Assembly (NCBI RefSeq): GCF_900110505.1
Contig: NZ_FODZ01000004.1
Span: forward strand, 423,634 to 487,633
Source of the DNA: Luteibacter sp. UNC138MFCol5.1
GTDB taxonomy: Bacteria > Pseudomonadota > Gammaproteobacteria > Xanthomonadales > Rhodanobacteraceae
DNA: 64,000 nt
Direction: 5' to 3'
Part shown: one piece after another, positions 52,234 through 60,463 of the stretch
Position numbering within the stretch: the first letter of the stretch is position 1
How the letters are laid out: each line of letters opens with the position of its first letter
The notes under the pieces: model-generated
The model's database searches: none
The model's input: only the letters and a program-made list of their open reading frames with translations
What the model was told of the DNA's origin: nothing
Program-made: the position numbers and the translations under genes

Positions 52234-53348
52234 ACATCACCCACTTCGTCGAGAACCTGAATCGCGGCGGCCTCGAACGCATGGTGCTGGATCTCGTCAA
52301 GGAACAGCACCGCCTCGGCCATAAGGTCCAGGTGGTCTGCCTGTTCGAGCGCGGCACGCTGGCGGTGGAACTGGACGCGCTCGGCGTGCCGGTCACCGCC
52401 TGCCACAAGCGCAAGGGCTTCGACCTGCGCGCCCTGGGCCGTGCGCGTGCCGCGCTGGCGGGGCATTACACCGAGGTCCTGCATACCCATAACGCCGTGG
52501 CGCACTACCAGGCCGTGCTCGCCAGCGCCGGCATGGGCATCCGCCAGGTCGTCAACACCCGCCACGGCATGGGTGCCCAGCGCAAGCCTGGCCGGCGCGA
52601 ATGGCTGTTCCGCCGCGCGCTCAAGGCCACCGACGCCGTGGTCGCGGTGTGCGAAGCCGCCCGCAGCGACGCCGTGCGTCGCGGCATCGCACCGGCGGCC
52701 AAGACCTGCGTGGTGCCCAACGGCATCGTGCTCGACGGCTTCGACACGGCGTCGGACGCCATGCACGAGCGCCTCGCGCACATGATCCGCGTGCCGTCCG
52801 GCACGCGGATCATCGGCACGGTCGGCCGCCTCAACTGGGCGAAGGACCAGGCCAGCCTGATCCGCGCCTTCCGCATCGTCCGCCACGCGCGGCCCGACAC
52901 GGCGCTCGTGCTGGTCGGCGACGGGGAGTTGCGCGCGACGCTGCGCGCCGCCGCGTTCGACGAAGGCGTCGCCGGCTGCGTGCACTTCCTCGGCGACCGC
53001 GACGATGTGCGGGAACTGCTGCAGGGCTTCGACGTGTTCGCGCTGTCGTCGGTGACCGAGGGTTATTCGATGGCGCTGCTCGAGGCCTGCGCCGCCGGCC
53101 TGCCGATCGTCGCCACCGACGTCGGCGGCAACGCCGAGATCGTCCGCGACGAGGCCACCGGACGCCTCGTGCCGCCCTGCGACCCGCCCGCGCTGGCCGC
53201 CGCGATCCTGGAGATGCTGCACGCCTCGACCCGGGCGAACACGCTCGGGCGCGCCGCGCGCGCATGGGTCGAAACGCATGGCTCCATGGAGGCCATGGCC
53301 GCGCGTTATGGACAGCTCTACTTCGGCGACATGGAGACCACCCGATGA
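52230..53348 (+). CDS. Glycosyltransferase, GT4/GT-B fold
   Basis: 372 residues from the GTG at 52230, which overlaps the CapK stop. The N-terminal domain (HFVENLNRGGLERMVLDLV) and nucleotide-sugar domain (VPNGIVLDGFD, GRLNWAKDQASLIRAFRIV, SSVTEGYSMALLEACAAGLP) show the GT-B fold with the E-x7-E type signature. It adds one sugar, from a nucleotide donor, to the growing lipid-linked chain in the cytoplasm. Donor and linkage are not readable. A GTGA start suggests strict translational coupling. It belongs to a group of GT4 enzymes common in exosortase-type EPS loci. Confidence 0.85.
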   Translation: MNITHFVENLNRGGLERMVLDLVKEQHRLGHKVQVVCLFERGTLAVELDALGVPVTACHKRKGFDLRALGRARAALAGHYTEVLHTHNAVAHYQAVLASAGMGIRQVVNTRHGMGAQRKPGRREWLFRRALKATDAVVAVCEAARSDAVRRGIAPAAKTCVVPNGIVLDGFDTASDAMHERLAHMIRVPSGTRIIGTVGRLNWAKDQASLIRAFRIVRHARPDTALVLVGDGELRATLRAAAFDEGVAGCVHFLGDRDDVRELLQGFDVFALSSVTEGYSMALLEACAAGLPIVATDVGGNAEIVRDEATGRLVPPCDPPALAAAILEMLHASTRANTLGRAARAWVETHGSMEAMAARYGQLYFGDMETTR

Positions 53349-54517
53349 AAATCCTCGTGGTGACCAACCTCTTCCCCACACCGTGGGACCCGCGCCGCGG
53401 CGCGTTCAACCGCCAGCAGTTCCAGCGCCTCGGCGACCGCCACGACGTCGACGTGCTCACCGCCGTCGACTTCCGCGAACGCGCGGGCGGTCCGAAGGAA
53501 GACGTGCGCGTCCCCGGCGTCCGCGCCGATCACTTCACGTTCTACCACCCACCCGGCTTCGCGCGTTTCCTCAACGCCTTCTGCTTCTTCGCCTGCATGA
53601 TGTGGCAGCGCGGTGGCGAACTGCGCAGGGCCCGCTACGACGTGATGCTCGCCAGCTGGGCGTATCCCGACGCCGCCGGCGCAGCGTGGGTCGCACGGCT
53701 TCTCGGCATTCCCTACGTGGTGAAGGTGCACGGCAGCGACCTCAACGTGCAGGCGGAATCGCGCCTGCGCCGCCCGCAGATCCGTTCGGCGCTGCGCGGG
53801 GCCGGCGGCATCATCGCCGTCAGCCGCGCGCTCGCGGCCAAGGCCAACGCGCTGGGCGCGCGCCGCGAAGCGGTCGAGGCGATCTACAACGGCGTGGACA
53901 CGAAGCTCTTCCACCGTGGCGACCGCCGCGCGGCGCGCGCGCGTCTCGGGTTGCCGCCCGAGGTACCCGTCGTGCTGTACGCCGGCAACCTGAAGGCGAC
54001 GAAGGGCTGCCATGACCTCATCGAAGCGTTTCCCGCGCTGGTCAGGCGCCACCACGACGCACGCCTCGTCTACGTCGGGGACGGTCCGTGCCGCGCGAAC
54101 CTGGAAGACCGCGCCGCGTCGCTGTGCTGCGCGCCCGCCGTGCGCTTCGCGGGCGCCGTCGACCATGCCGCGCTGGCCGACTGGTTCGTCGCCGCCGACG
54201 TCCTCTGCCTGCCGAGCCACAACGAAGGGGTGCCCAACGTGATCCTCGAGGCCATGGCCTGCGGCACGCCCGTGGTCGCCAGCAGCGTCGGCGGCATTCC
54301 CGAGGTGCTGCCCACGCACGCGGGCATCCTCGTCCCGCCGCACCAGCCGCACGAGCTCGGCGTGGCGCTGGTCGAAGCCTTCGAACGACATTTCGATCCC
54401 GCGGCGATCGCGGCGCACGCCGCCACCTTCCGCTGGGACGAGAACATCGACCGGCTGGAGCGTATGCTCGGCCGTGTCGCCGCCGGGTCCCCAGCCCATC
54501 TTGGCGCGAACGCATGA
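53345..54517 (+). CDS. Glycosyltransferase, GT4 (TuaC-like)
   Basis: 390 residues from the ATG at 53345, coupled by ATGA. It opens with LVVTNLFPTPWDPRRGAF, the phrase shared with TuaC- and WcaC-like enzymes. GSDLNVQ, IYNGVDTKLFH, LYAGNLKATKG and SHNEGVPNVILEAMACGTPV form the donor site of GT-B transferases, with the acidic pair intact. Acts in the cytoplasm on the undecaprenyl-linked intermediate. No membrane helix. Third transferase of the operon. Confidence 0.85.
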   Translation: MKILVVTNLFPTPWDPRRGAFNRQQFQRLGDRHDVDVLTAVDFRERAGGPKEDVRVPGVRADHFTFYHPPGFARFLNAFCFFACMMWQRGGELRRARYDVMLASWAYPDAAGAAWVARLLGIPYVVKVHGSDLNVQAESRLRRPQIRSALRGAGGIIAVSRALAAKANALGARREAVEAIYNGVDTKLFHRGDRRAARARLGLPPEVPVVLYAGNLKATKGCHDLIEAFPALVRRHHDARLVYVGDGPCRANLEDRAASLCCAPAVRFAGAVDHAALADWFVAADVLCLPSHNEGVPNVILEAMACGTPVVASSVGGIPEVLPTHAGILVPPHQPHELGVALVEAFERHFDPAAIAAHAATFRWDENIDRLERMLGRVAAGSPAHLGANA

Positions 54518-55152
54518 ACTGGAAACCGAAACGACAGGACCTGCTCGGCCTGCTGCCCGAGAGGCTGGTCATGACGCGCACGCGCGACGCCGCGCTGCGC
54601 TACCTGAGCTTCGACGACGGCCCCGAACCGGGCCACACTCCGAAGCTGCTCGACACGCTCGCCCGCCACGAGGTCAAGGCCAGCTTCTTCCTGGTCGGCG
54701 AGAAGATCGAGCAGTACCCCGAAATCGTGCAGCGGATCGTCGCCGAGGGCCACATGATCGGCAACCATTCGTACAGCCACTGGTCGTTCGACAACATGAA
54801 CCTCACGAAGCAGCTCGACGAGGTCTACCGTACCGACGCCCTGCTGCGCCTGTTCGACGACCGTCCCCACCATCGCATGCGACCGCCGCACGGTTACGTC
54901 GGCGCGCAGCTGCTCGCTCACTTCGCGAGGCGCAAGCGCAGCCTGGTGTACTGGTCGTACGACAGCCTCGACTACCAGGACCGGCCCGTCGAGGCCCTGA
55001 TCGCCCGCCTGCGCGACGATCCGCCCGCGCCCGGCGACATCGTGCTCATGCACGACGACAGCGACAAGGCCGCCGACGCGCTCGACGTGCTGCTGCCGGA
55101 GTGGCTCGCGCAGGGCATGCGCTTCGCCGCGCTGCCCGGGAGCGCCCGGTGA
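54514..55152 (+). CDS. Polysaccharide deacetylase, short form
   Basis: 212 residues from the ATG at 54514, ATGA-coupled. NodB motifs: YLSFDDGPEPGHT (catalytic and metal aspartates), GNHSYSHWSF (zinc histidines), RMRPPHGYVG, VYWSYDSLDYQD and IVLMHDD. This is the complete five-motif chitin-oligosaccharide-deacetylase type, with a Pro-His in place of the common Pro-Tyr in the third motif. No signal peptide is present, so it works in the cytoplasm, perhaps on the lipid-linked sugar. Two different deacetylases in one operon suggest that free amino sugars are a feature of the product. Confidence 0.85.
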   Translation: MNWKPKRQDLLGLLPERLVMTRTRDAALRYLSFDDGPEPGHTPKLLDTLARHEVKASFFLVGEKIEQYPEIVQRIVAEGHMIGNHSYSHWSFDNMNLTKQLDEVYRTDALLRLFDDRPHHRMRPPHGYVGAQLLAHFARRKRSLVYWSYDSLDYQDRPVEALIARLRDDPPAPGDIVLMHDDSDKAADALDVLLPEWLAQGMRFAALPGSAR

Positions 55153-56315
55153 GGATCCTCTACCACCACCGCACGCGCGGCCGGCACGTCGAAGGCGTGC
55201 ACATCCGCGGTATCGTCGGCGCGCTGCGCGAGCTCGGCCACGACGTGGACGTCATGTCGTTCCCCGGCGCCGATCCGGAACGCGAGACCGAAACCACGGC
55301 GACGCCCGGTCGCGGGCGCCTCGCCGGCCTCGTCACCCGCTTGCCCGGCGTGGTGTTCGAGCTCTTCGAGCTGCTCTACAACGCGGTGACGATGCTACGC
55401 ATGCGTCGCGCCTGGCGCGCCGCCCCGCCGAAGCTCATCTACGAGCGCTATTCGCTCTTCCTCTTCGCGACCATCTGGATGGCCCGCCGACGCGGCATCC
55501 CCGTCGTGCTCGAAATCAACGATTCGGCCCTCGTCGACCGCGTCCGCCCCCTCACCATGAAGCGCCTCGCGCGTCGCATCGAGGGCTGGTGCCTGCGCCA
55601 CGCCACGGGTCTGGTGTTCATTTCGACGTACTTCCGCGACCTCGCCGAAGCGGCCTACGGCGACATCGCGCCGAGCGTCGTCTCCCCGAACGCGGTCGAC
55701 CTGCCGCGCTTCGATCCGGCGAAGTTCGATCGGGAGCGCCTTCGCGCGCAGCGCGGACTCACCGGCCGCACGGTGTGCGGCCACATCGGCGCGTTCGCGC
55801 ACTGGCATGGCGTCGACGGATTCGTCGAGGCCATCGCCAACCGCCTGGACGCGGTCCCCGATCTGGCGCTGGTCTTCGTCGGCGACGGCAAGACGCTGCC
55901 CGCCGTGCGGACGCTGATCGCCGCGCGGGGCCTCGCGGACCGCGTGCTGCTGCCGGGCCGTGTCCCCCACGAAGAAGTGGCCAGCTGGATCGCCTGCATG
56001 GACTATGCCGTCCTGCCGAATTCCAACCACTACGGCTCTCCCATGAAACTGTTCGAGTTCATGGGCATGGGGGTCGCCGTGGTCGCGCCGGATTACGCAC
56101 CGGTGGCCGAGGTGATCGCCGATGGCCACACGGGCTGGCTGTTCCCGCGTGGCGACGCCGCGGCCTGTGTCGAGCGCGTGCTCGAACTGGCGCAGCGTTC
56201 CGACGAACGCAGGCGCGTGGGTGACGCCGCGCGACACTACATCGCCAGCGAGCGGCAATGGCGCAACAACGCCGAGCAGTTGCTCACGCTGGTCCCGACC
56301 GGAGCCAACGCGTGA
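55149..56315 (+). CDS. Glycosyltransferase, GT4
   Basis: 388 residues from the GTG at 55149, which overlaps the deacetylase stop (GTGA). The acceptor domain carries ILYHHRTRGRHVEGVHIRG, LIYERYSLFLFATIW and VVLEINDSALV; the donor domain has SPNAVDLPRFDP, GAFAHWHGVDGFVEAI and YGSPMKLFEFMGMGVAVVAP, a GT-B arrangement with the conserved Glu. The phrase with an ER-Y-S and NDSAL occurs in EPS-locus transferases of unknown linkage. Cytoplasmic. Fourth glycosyltransferase of the operon. Confidence 0.85.
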   Translation: MRILYHHRTRGRHVEGVHIRGIVGALRELGHDVDVMSFPGADPERETETTATPGRGRLAGLVTRLPGVVFELFELLYNAVTMLRMRRAWRAAPPKLIYERYSLFLFATIWMARRRGIPVVLEINDSALVDRVRPLTMKRLARRIEGWCLRHATGLVFISTYFRDLAEAAYGDIAPSVVSPNAVDLPRFDPAKFDRERLRAQRGLTGRTVCGHIGAFAHWHGVDGFVEAIANRLDAVPDLALVFVGDGKTLPAVRTLIAARGLADRVLLPGRVPHEEVASWIACMDYAVLPNSNHYGSPMKLFEFMGMGVAVVAPDYAPVAEVIADGHTGWLFPRGDAAACVERVLELAQRSDERRRVGDAARHYIASERQWRNNAEQLLTLVPTGANA

Positions 56316-57490
56316 TCGTCGCCACCCTGCTCGTGCTCCTCGTGCTCGCCGCCGCGGCGCTCACCGTCGCCATCCGCGCGCGCAACATGCAGTACTGGCT
56401 CTGGGGCTACCTCACCCGGCGCAAGCCGCCGCGCGTCGATAGGCCGGTGCACGTGCTGTTCTGCTTCGTCGACCATTTCGAGCCGAACTGGGGCCGCGTG
56501 GACATGGACACGCAGCGCCGTCGCGTCGACCGCTGGTGCACGGAATACCGGGCCATGGCGTCGCGCCATCGCGACGCCGACGGCATCATGCCGCAGCACT
56601 GCTTCTTCTACCCCGAAGAGGAGTACGTCGAGGAACACCTCGACAAGATCGCCGCGCTCTGCGCCGACGGCTTCGGCGAGATCGAGATCCACCTGCACCA
56701 CGACAACGACACGCCCGAGAATTTCGTCGTCACCATGGACCGCTTCAACCGCCTGCTGCACGAGAAGCATGGAGCGCTCCCGCGCGATCCGGTGACAGGC
56801 CAGCTGCGCTTCGCGTTCATCCACGGCAACTGGTGCCTGGACAACTCGCGGAAAGACGGCCGCTGGTGCGGCATCGACAACGAGCTGGTCCTGCTGCGCG
56901 ACCTGGGCTGCTACGCCGATTTCACCCTGCCCTCGGCTCCCAGCGATACACAGACCCGCCTCTCCAATGCGATCTATTACGCCACCGACGACCCGCACAA
57001 GCCGAAGTCGCACGACACCGGCGTGCCCATGCGCGTCGGCGGCGCGCCCACCGGCGACCTGCTCATCATCCAGGGTCCGCTGGGCCTGAACTGGAAGGAC
57101 CGCCGCTTCGGCATCATTCCGCGCATCGAGAACGCCGATGTCCGCCGCGGCTGCCCGCCAACGAAGACCCGCGTCGATCAATGGGTACGCACTGGCATCC
57201 ACGTCGAAGGCCGCCCCGAGTGGGTGTTCGTCAAGGTGCACACCCACGGCACGCAGGAGCGCGACATGGACACCCTCCTCGGCAAGCCCGTCGACGACAT
57301 GCACACCTACCTGGAAACGGCGTACAACGACGGCCGGCGCCACGTGCTCCACTACGTCACGGCGCGCGAGATGTACAACATCGCGAAAGCCGCCGAGGCA
57401 GGCATGACGGGCGATCCCGGCCGGTACCGCGACTTCGAACTGGGCAAGCCGGGCAAGGTGGAGGTCCCACCGTCGCTGGCGGTCGTGTAG
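56312..57490 (+). CDS. Membrane-anchored protein of unknown function in EPS operon
   Basis: 392 residues from the GTG at 56312 (GTGA overlap). One N-terminal membrane helix (VATLLVLLVLAAAALTVAI) precedes a folded domain with conserved-looking acids and histidines: LFCFVDHFEPNWG, CFFYPEEEYVEEHLDKIA, EIEIHLHHDND, FAFIHGNWCLDNS, and VFVKVHTHGTQERD. The reading as a beta/alpha barrel resembling polysaccharide deacetylases is plausible (metal-binding D and H pattern) but not proven. Similar proteins occur in EPS loci without assigned function. It ends the operon; a strong hairpin follows at 57551. Confidence 0.6.
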   Translation: MIVATLLVLLVLAAAALTVAIRARNMQYWLWGYLTRRKPPRVDRPVHVLFCFVDHFEPNWGRVDMDTQRRRVDRWCTEYRAMASRHRDADGIMPQHCFFYPEEEYVEEHLDKIAALCADGFGEIEIHLHHDNDTPENFVVTMDRFNRLLHEKHGALPRDPVTGQLRFAFIHGNWCLDNSRKDGRWCGIDNELVLLRDLGCYADFTLPSAPSDTQTRLSNAIYYATDDPHKPKSHDTGVPMRVGGAPTGDLLIIQGPLGLNWKDRRFGIIPRIENADVRRGCPPTKTRVDQWVRTGIHVEGRPEWVFVKVHTHGTQERDMDTLLGKPVDDMHTYLETAYNDGRRHVLHYVTAREMYNIAKAAEAGMTGDPGRYRDFELGKPGKVEVPPSLAVV

Positions 57491-57550
57491 CGCTTTCGTC
57501 GATGCCGCCATGGCGTCACGGGCGTCGCGTAGGGCGCCGTCGGTCGCCAG

Positions 57551-57596
57551 CCTCGCCGCTCCGGCTGCACCGTCGCTGCAACTCGGAGCGGCGAGG
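57551..57596 (+). terminator. Strong hairpin at end of the EPS/NRPS operon
   Basis: CCTCGCCGCTCCG (57551-57563) pairs perfectly with CGGAGCGGCGAGG (57584-57596), 13 bp with a 20-base loop. It lies 60 bases past the operon's last stop and before the metal-efflux operon. No T-run follows. It separates the two units. Confidence 0.6.
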
Positions 57597-57642
57597 GTGA
57601 GGGCCGACGGCTCTTCGCCTCGCCGCACGCGTGTCCGCCGCG

Positions 57643-57672
57643 TTGCACGACATGCACCGCCTCCACTAGCAT
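57643..57672 (+). promoter_or_regulatory. Possible sigma-70 promoter giving a leaderless mRNA
   Basis: TTGCAC (57643-57648) and TAGCAT (57667-57672) are spaced 18 bases apart. Transcription would start about seven bases later, at or next to the ATG at 57680. No ribosome site precedes that ATG, which agrees with a leaderless transcript. Confidence 0.35.
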
Positions 57673-57679
57673 CCCCGGC

Positions 57680-58051
57680 ATGCAGCGCCGCCCTTCCACC
57701 TTGTTCGACCGCCTCCGTCGCCATCGCGGCGTGTGGGTGCTCGCGCTTGCGGTGCTGCTGTTCAAGGTGGCGATGTCGACCGCGTGCGTGCTCGACGGGC
57801 CGCGCGTCGCATTCGCCGCGGACGCGGGGACCGCCGTCGTCGCCATCGCGGATGCGACGGATGGCGACGGCGATGCCTGCCTCGCCGGTGAAGGTGGCGG
57901 CTGCCATTGCAGCTGCGCGCATGCCGTGGCGTTACCCAGCAGCGTGAGCGTCGCGACGTTCGGGGTGCCGCCGTCGCCGCTGCGCGCGGCGCTTCCCGAC
58001 GCGCCCACGCCCGCGTTCCGCCAATCCCTCCTGCGCCCTCCGATCGCCTGA
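57680..58051 (+). CDS. Small Cys/His-motif protein at head of metal-efflux operon
   Basis: 123 residues from the ATG at 57680. An N-terminal hydrophobic segment (VWVLALAVLLFKVAMSTAC) acts as signal or anchor; residues about 72-82 form GGGCHCSCAHAV, a compact thiol/imidazole cluster suited to binding a metal ion. The rest is proline/alanine-rich. Short proteins of this kind (DUF2946/CopL-like and relatives) often precede czcCBA-type operons; the family name is a guess. The gene is followed by the three RND components in the same direction and is probably the first gene of the operon. A periplasmic metal sink or sensor is likely. Confidence 0.65.
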   Translation: MQRRPSTLFDRLRRHRGVWVLALAVLLFKVAMSTACVLDGPRVAFAADAGTAVVAIADATDGDGDACLAGEGGGCHCSCAHAVALPSSVSVATFGVPPSPLRAALPDAPTPAFRQSLLRPPIA

Positions 58052-58124
58052 TTCCGTCCCTCGTCCGGTGCCGGTCGCGTGAGCGGCCGCGCCGATCCGT
58101 GTTCGGTGTTCAGGAGATCGTTCC

Positions 58125-59384
58125 ATGGCTTTTCATCGTGCCGCGCCGGCTGGCGCCGTGTGCGCGTTTTTCGTCGCCGCGATTTCGGCGACGCCCGTGT
58201 CGCTTCCTCCGGCGCCCGTCGCGGTTCGCGCCGCGATCCACGAGGTCTGGGCGGCCAGCCCGCAGGTGCGGCGAGCCGACGCGGAGCGGCGCGCGGCCCT
58301 CGCGCGCGCGGATGCCGCCGCGCAGCCGTTGTACAACCCGTCGATCCAGTTCGAGGGCGAAAATGCCGATGTCGACCGGCGGACGGTCGGCGCGAGCCTT
58401 GCGCTCGATGTGACCGGCAAGCGGCGCGCTCGCATGGTGGAGGGCGATGCCGAGGTGCGCATGCGCGAAGCGGCCTTCGCTGTGGCGCGTCGCGATGTCG
58501 CCGCCGACTGGCTGAAAGCATCGACAGGCGCGGCGTACGCGCGCGAACAACGTGCACTGGGCGAGCGCCGCGTCGCGCTGATGCGGCGCTTCGACGAACT
58601 CGCGGAGCAGCGCCTGCGCGTTGGCGACATCGGCGCGCCGGAACGCGATCTCGCGGCGCTGGCCCTCGGCGAGGCCGAGATCCAGCAGGCGTCGCTGGCG
58701 AGCCAGGAGGCCGGCGCGCTCGCGGCGATGGCCGCGATCGACGGCGGCGCTTCGCGCCGAGCGGCCGACCTGTCGGGTTCGACACTCCCCGACGGCGCGG
58801 CCGTGGTGCCCGCCGACGCCGAGGATCGCCCCGACCTGCGCCTTGCGCGCGCGCAGCAGGATCGCGCCGATGCCGGCGTGACGGTGGCGCAGCGCGCCCG
58901 TCTGCCCGATCCGACCGTCAGCCTCACCGGTGGTCGCGTCCGCAGCGGACCGCGCACCGATCGCGTCGTGGGACTCAGCGTGGCCGTGCCCCTGCCGCTG
59001 CTGAACAGCGGACGTGCCGACGTCGCCGCCGCGCGCGCGGACGCCGATGCCGCGTTCGCGTCCCGTCACGCTGTCGCGCTGCGATCGGAGGCGACGCTCG
59101 TGCAGGCCCGCGCCACGTACCAGGCGCTGCGCAACGCCAGCGTGGCCTTCCGGCAGAGCCGCGCCGCGGCGTTCGACGAGCGGGCGGACACCCTGGGCCG
59201 TCTGTGGCAGGCGGGTGAGATCGGAACGTCCGATTACCTCGTGCAACTCAAGCAGAGCCTCGACACTGCGCTCGCCGGCCTCGCGCTGGAAAGCCAGGCC
59301 TGGCAGGCCTGGTTCGACTATCTCGCCGCCGCCGGCCGACTGACTGTCTGGATCGACGGCACCTCGCAGGAACCTTCCGCATGA
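58125..59384 (+). CDS. czcC: TolC-like outer-membrane channel of a metal RND pump (CzcC type)
   Basis: 419 residues from the ATG at 58125 with CAGGAG at 58111-58116. A signal peptide leads into two copies of the OEP helical domain (HEVWAASPQVRRADAERRAAL; DRADAGVTVAQRARLPDPTV), ending with the PSxQFEGEN-like strand early on. It forms the trimeric tunnel through the outer membrane. Being next to HME-type RND and adaptor genes, it is the CzcC-like partner. It overlaps czcB by four bases (ATGA). Confidence 0.85.
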   Translation: MAFHRAAPAGAVCAFFVAAISATPVSLPPAPVAVRAAIHEVWAASPQVRRADAERRAALARADAAAQPLYNPSIQFEGENADVDRRTVGASLALDVTGKRRARMVEGDAEVRMREAAFAVARRDVAADWLKASTGAAYAREQRALGERRVALMRRFDELAEQRLRVGDIGAPERDLAALALGEAEIQQASLASQEAGALAAMAAIDGGASRRAADLSGSTLPDGAAVVPADAEDRPDLRLARAQQDRADAGVTVAQRARLPDPTVSLTGGRVRSGPRTDRVVGLSVAVPLPLLNSGRADVAAARADADAAFASRHAVALRSEATLVQARATYQALRNASVAFRQSRAAAFDERADTLGRLWQAGEIGTSDYLVQLKQSLDTALAGLALESQAWQAWFDYLAAAGRLTVWIDGTSQEPSA

Positions 59385-60463
59385 ACGTCCGCCTTTTTGC
59401 CATCCTGCTGTGCCTCGTCTCGTGTGCCGCGCATGCCGCGCATGAACCGGCCGACGATCCGCTGACCCTCGACGCCGCGGCGATCCGCGACGCCGGCATC
59501 GTGATCGAATCCCTGACGCCGCGAGTCGTCGCCGACGAAGTGAACGCGCCCGGCGAGGTGCGCGTCGACGCGTACAACACGCTGCTGGTATCGCCGCGCG
59601 TGGCGTCGCAGGTGGTCTCGCGCAGGGCGAAGCTCGGCGACGTGGTCGCGGCGGGCGACACTCTCGTGGTGCTGTCCAGCGTCGACGTCGCCGAAACGCA
59701 GGGCAGGCTCGTCGTCGCGACGCAGGACTGGAACCGGGTCGCCGCGTTGGGCAAGCGGGCCGTCTCGGCCCGTCGCTACAACGAGGCGCTGATCGAGCGC
59801 GACCAGGCGCGCGCGCGCCTGAGGGCGTATGGCCTCACCGACGCCCAGATCGCCCGTCTCTTCCGGCGCGGTTCGGCGGCCGCCGACGGCACGTTCGAGC
59901 TCGTGGCACCGGGTCCGGGTCGCGTGACGACGGACGCGTTCCTCGTCGGCGAGCGCATCGAACCGGGCCGCACGCTCTTCACGCTCGTGTCCGAGTCGTC
60001 GGTGTGGGTCGAGGCACGCCTCGCGCCCGCGGCCGCTGAGCAGGTCAAGGAAGGCGACGCCGTCGTCGTGGTCGCCCACGGAAGCGAACTTCCGGGCAAG
60101 GTCATCCAGCGATCGCACCAGACGGACGAGAAGACCCGCACCGTCGACGTACGCATCCAGGTGGACAACGAGAACGACCTGCTGCACCCCGGCGAGCTCG
60201 TCGAGGCACGCATCGCGCTCGCCTCCCAGGTGCGTCGCCTCGCGGTGCCGGCCGACGCCATCGTGCTGCTGCAGAACCAGCCCACGCTGTTCGTTCGCCG
60301 CGCGAAGCCGGGGCAGTTCGAGGCGGTGCCGGTGCGGACGGGCGACACGCGCGGCGGCTGGACGGAGATCCGCGAGGGCGCGAAGGCAGGGACCGCTTAC
60401 GTGAGCAAGGGCGCGTTCGCGCTGAAGGCGCGGCTGCTGCGTTCGCAGCTGGGAGAGCACTGA
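59381..60463 (+). CDS. czcB: Periplasmic adaptor (membrane-fusion protein, CzcB type)
   Basis: 360 residues from the ATG at 59381. The signal region ends LVSCAAHAAHEP, where LVSC (Cys 15) could be a lipobox, although cleavage by signal peptidase I at AHA is also possible. The barrel-sandwich hybrid domain reads TLLVSPRVASQVVSRRAKLGDVVAAGDTLVVL, followed by a coiled-coil hairpin (ALIERDQARARLRAYGL) and RVTTDAFLVGERIEPGRTLF. It links the pump to the outer-membrane channel. Coupled to both neighbours by overlap. Confidence 0.85.
   Translation: MNVRLFAILLCLVSCAAHAAHEPADDPLTLDAAAIRDAGIVIESLTPRVVADEVNAPGEVRVDAYNTLLVSPRVASQVVSRRAKLGDVVAAGDTLVVLSSVDVAETQGRLVVATQDWNRVAALGKRAVSARRYNEALIERDQARARLRAYGLTDAQIARLFRRGSAAADGTFELVAPGPGRVTTDAFLVGERIEPGRTLFTLVSESSVWVEARLAPAAAEQVKEGDAVVVVAHGSELPGKVIQRSHQTDEKTRTVDVRIQVDNENDLLHPGELVEARIALASQVRRLAVPADAIVLLQNQPTLFVRRAKPGQFEAVPVRTGDTRGGWTEIREGAKAGTAYVSKGAFALKARLLRSQLGEH

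Noticed and set aside
11427..57490. An exosortase/PEP-CTERM system
   Set aside because: The sugar transferase and some glycosyltransferases resemble those of such loci, but no exosortase, PEP-CTERM tail or PrsK/PrsR pair is present in the window.
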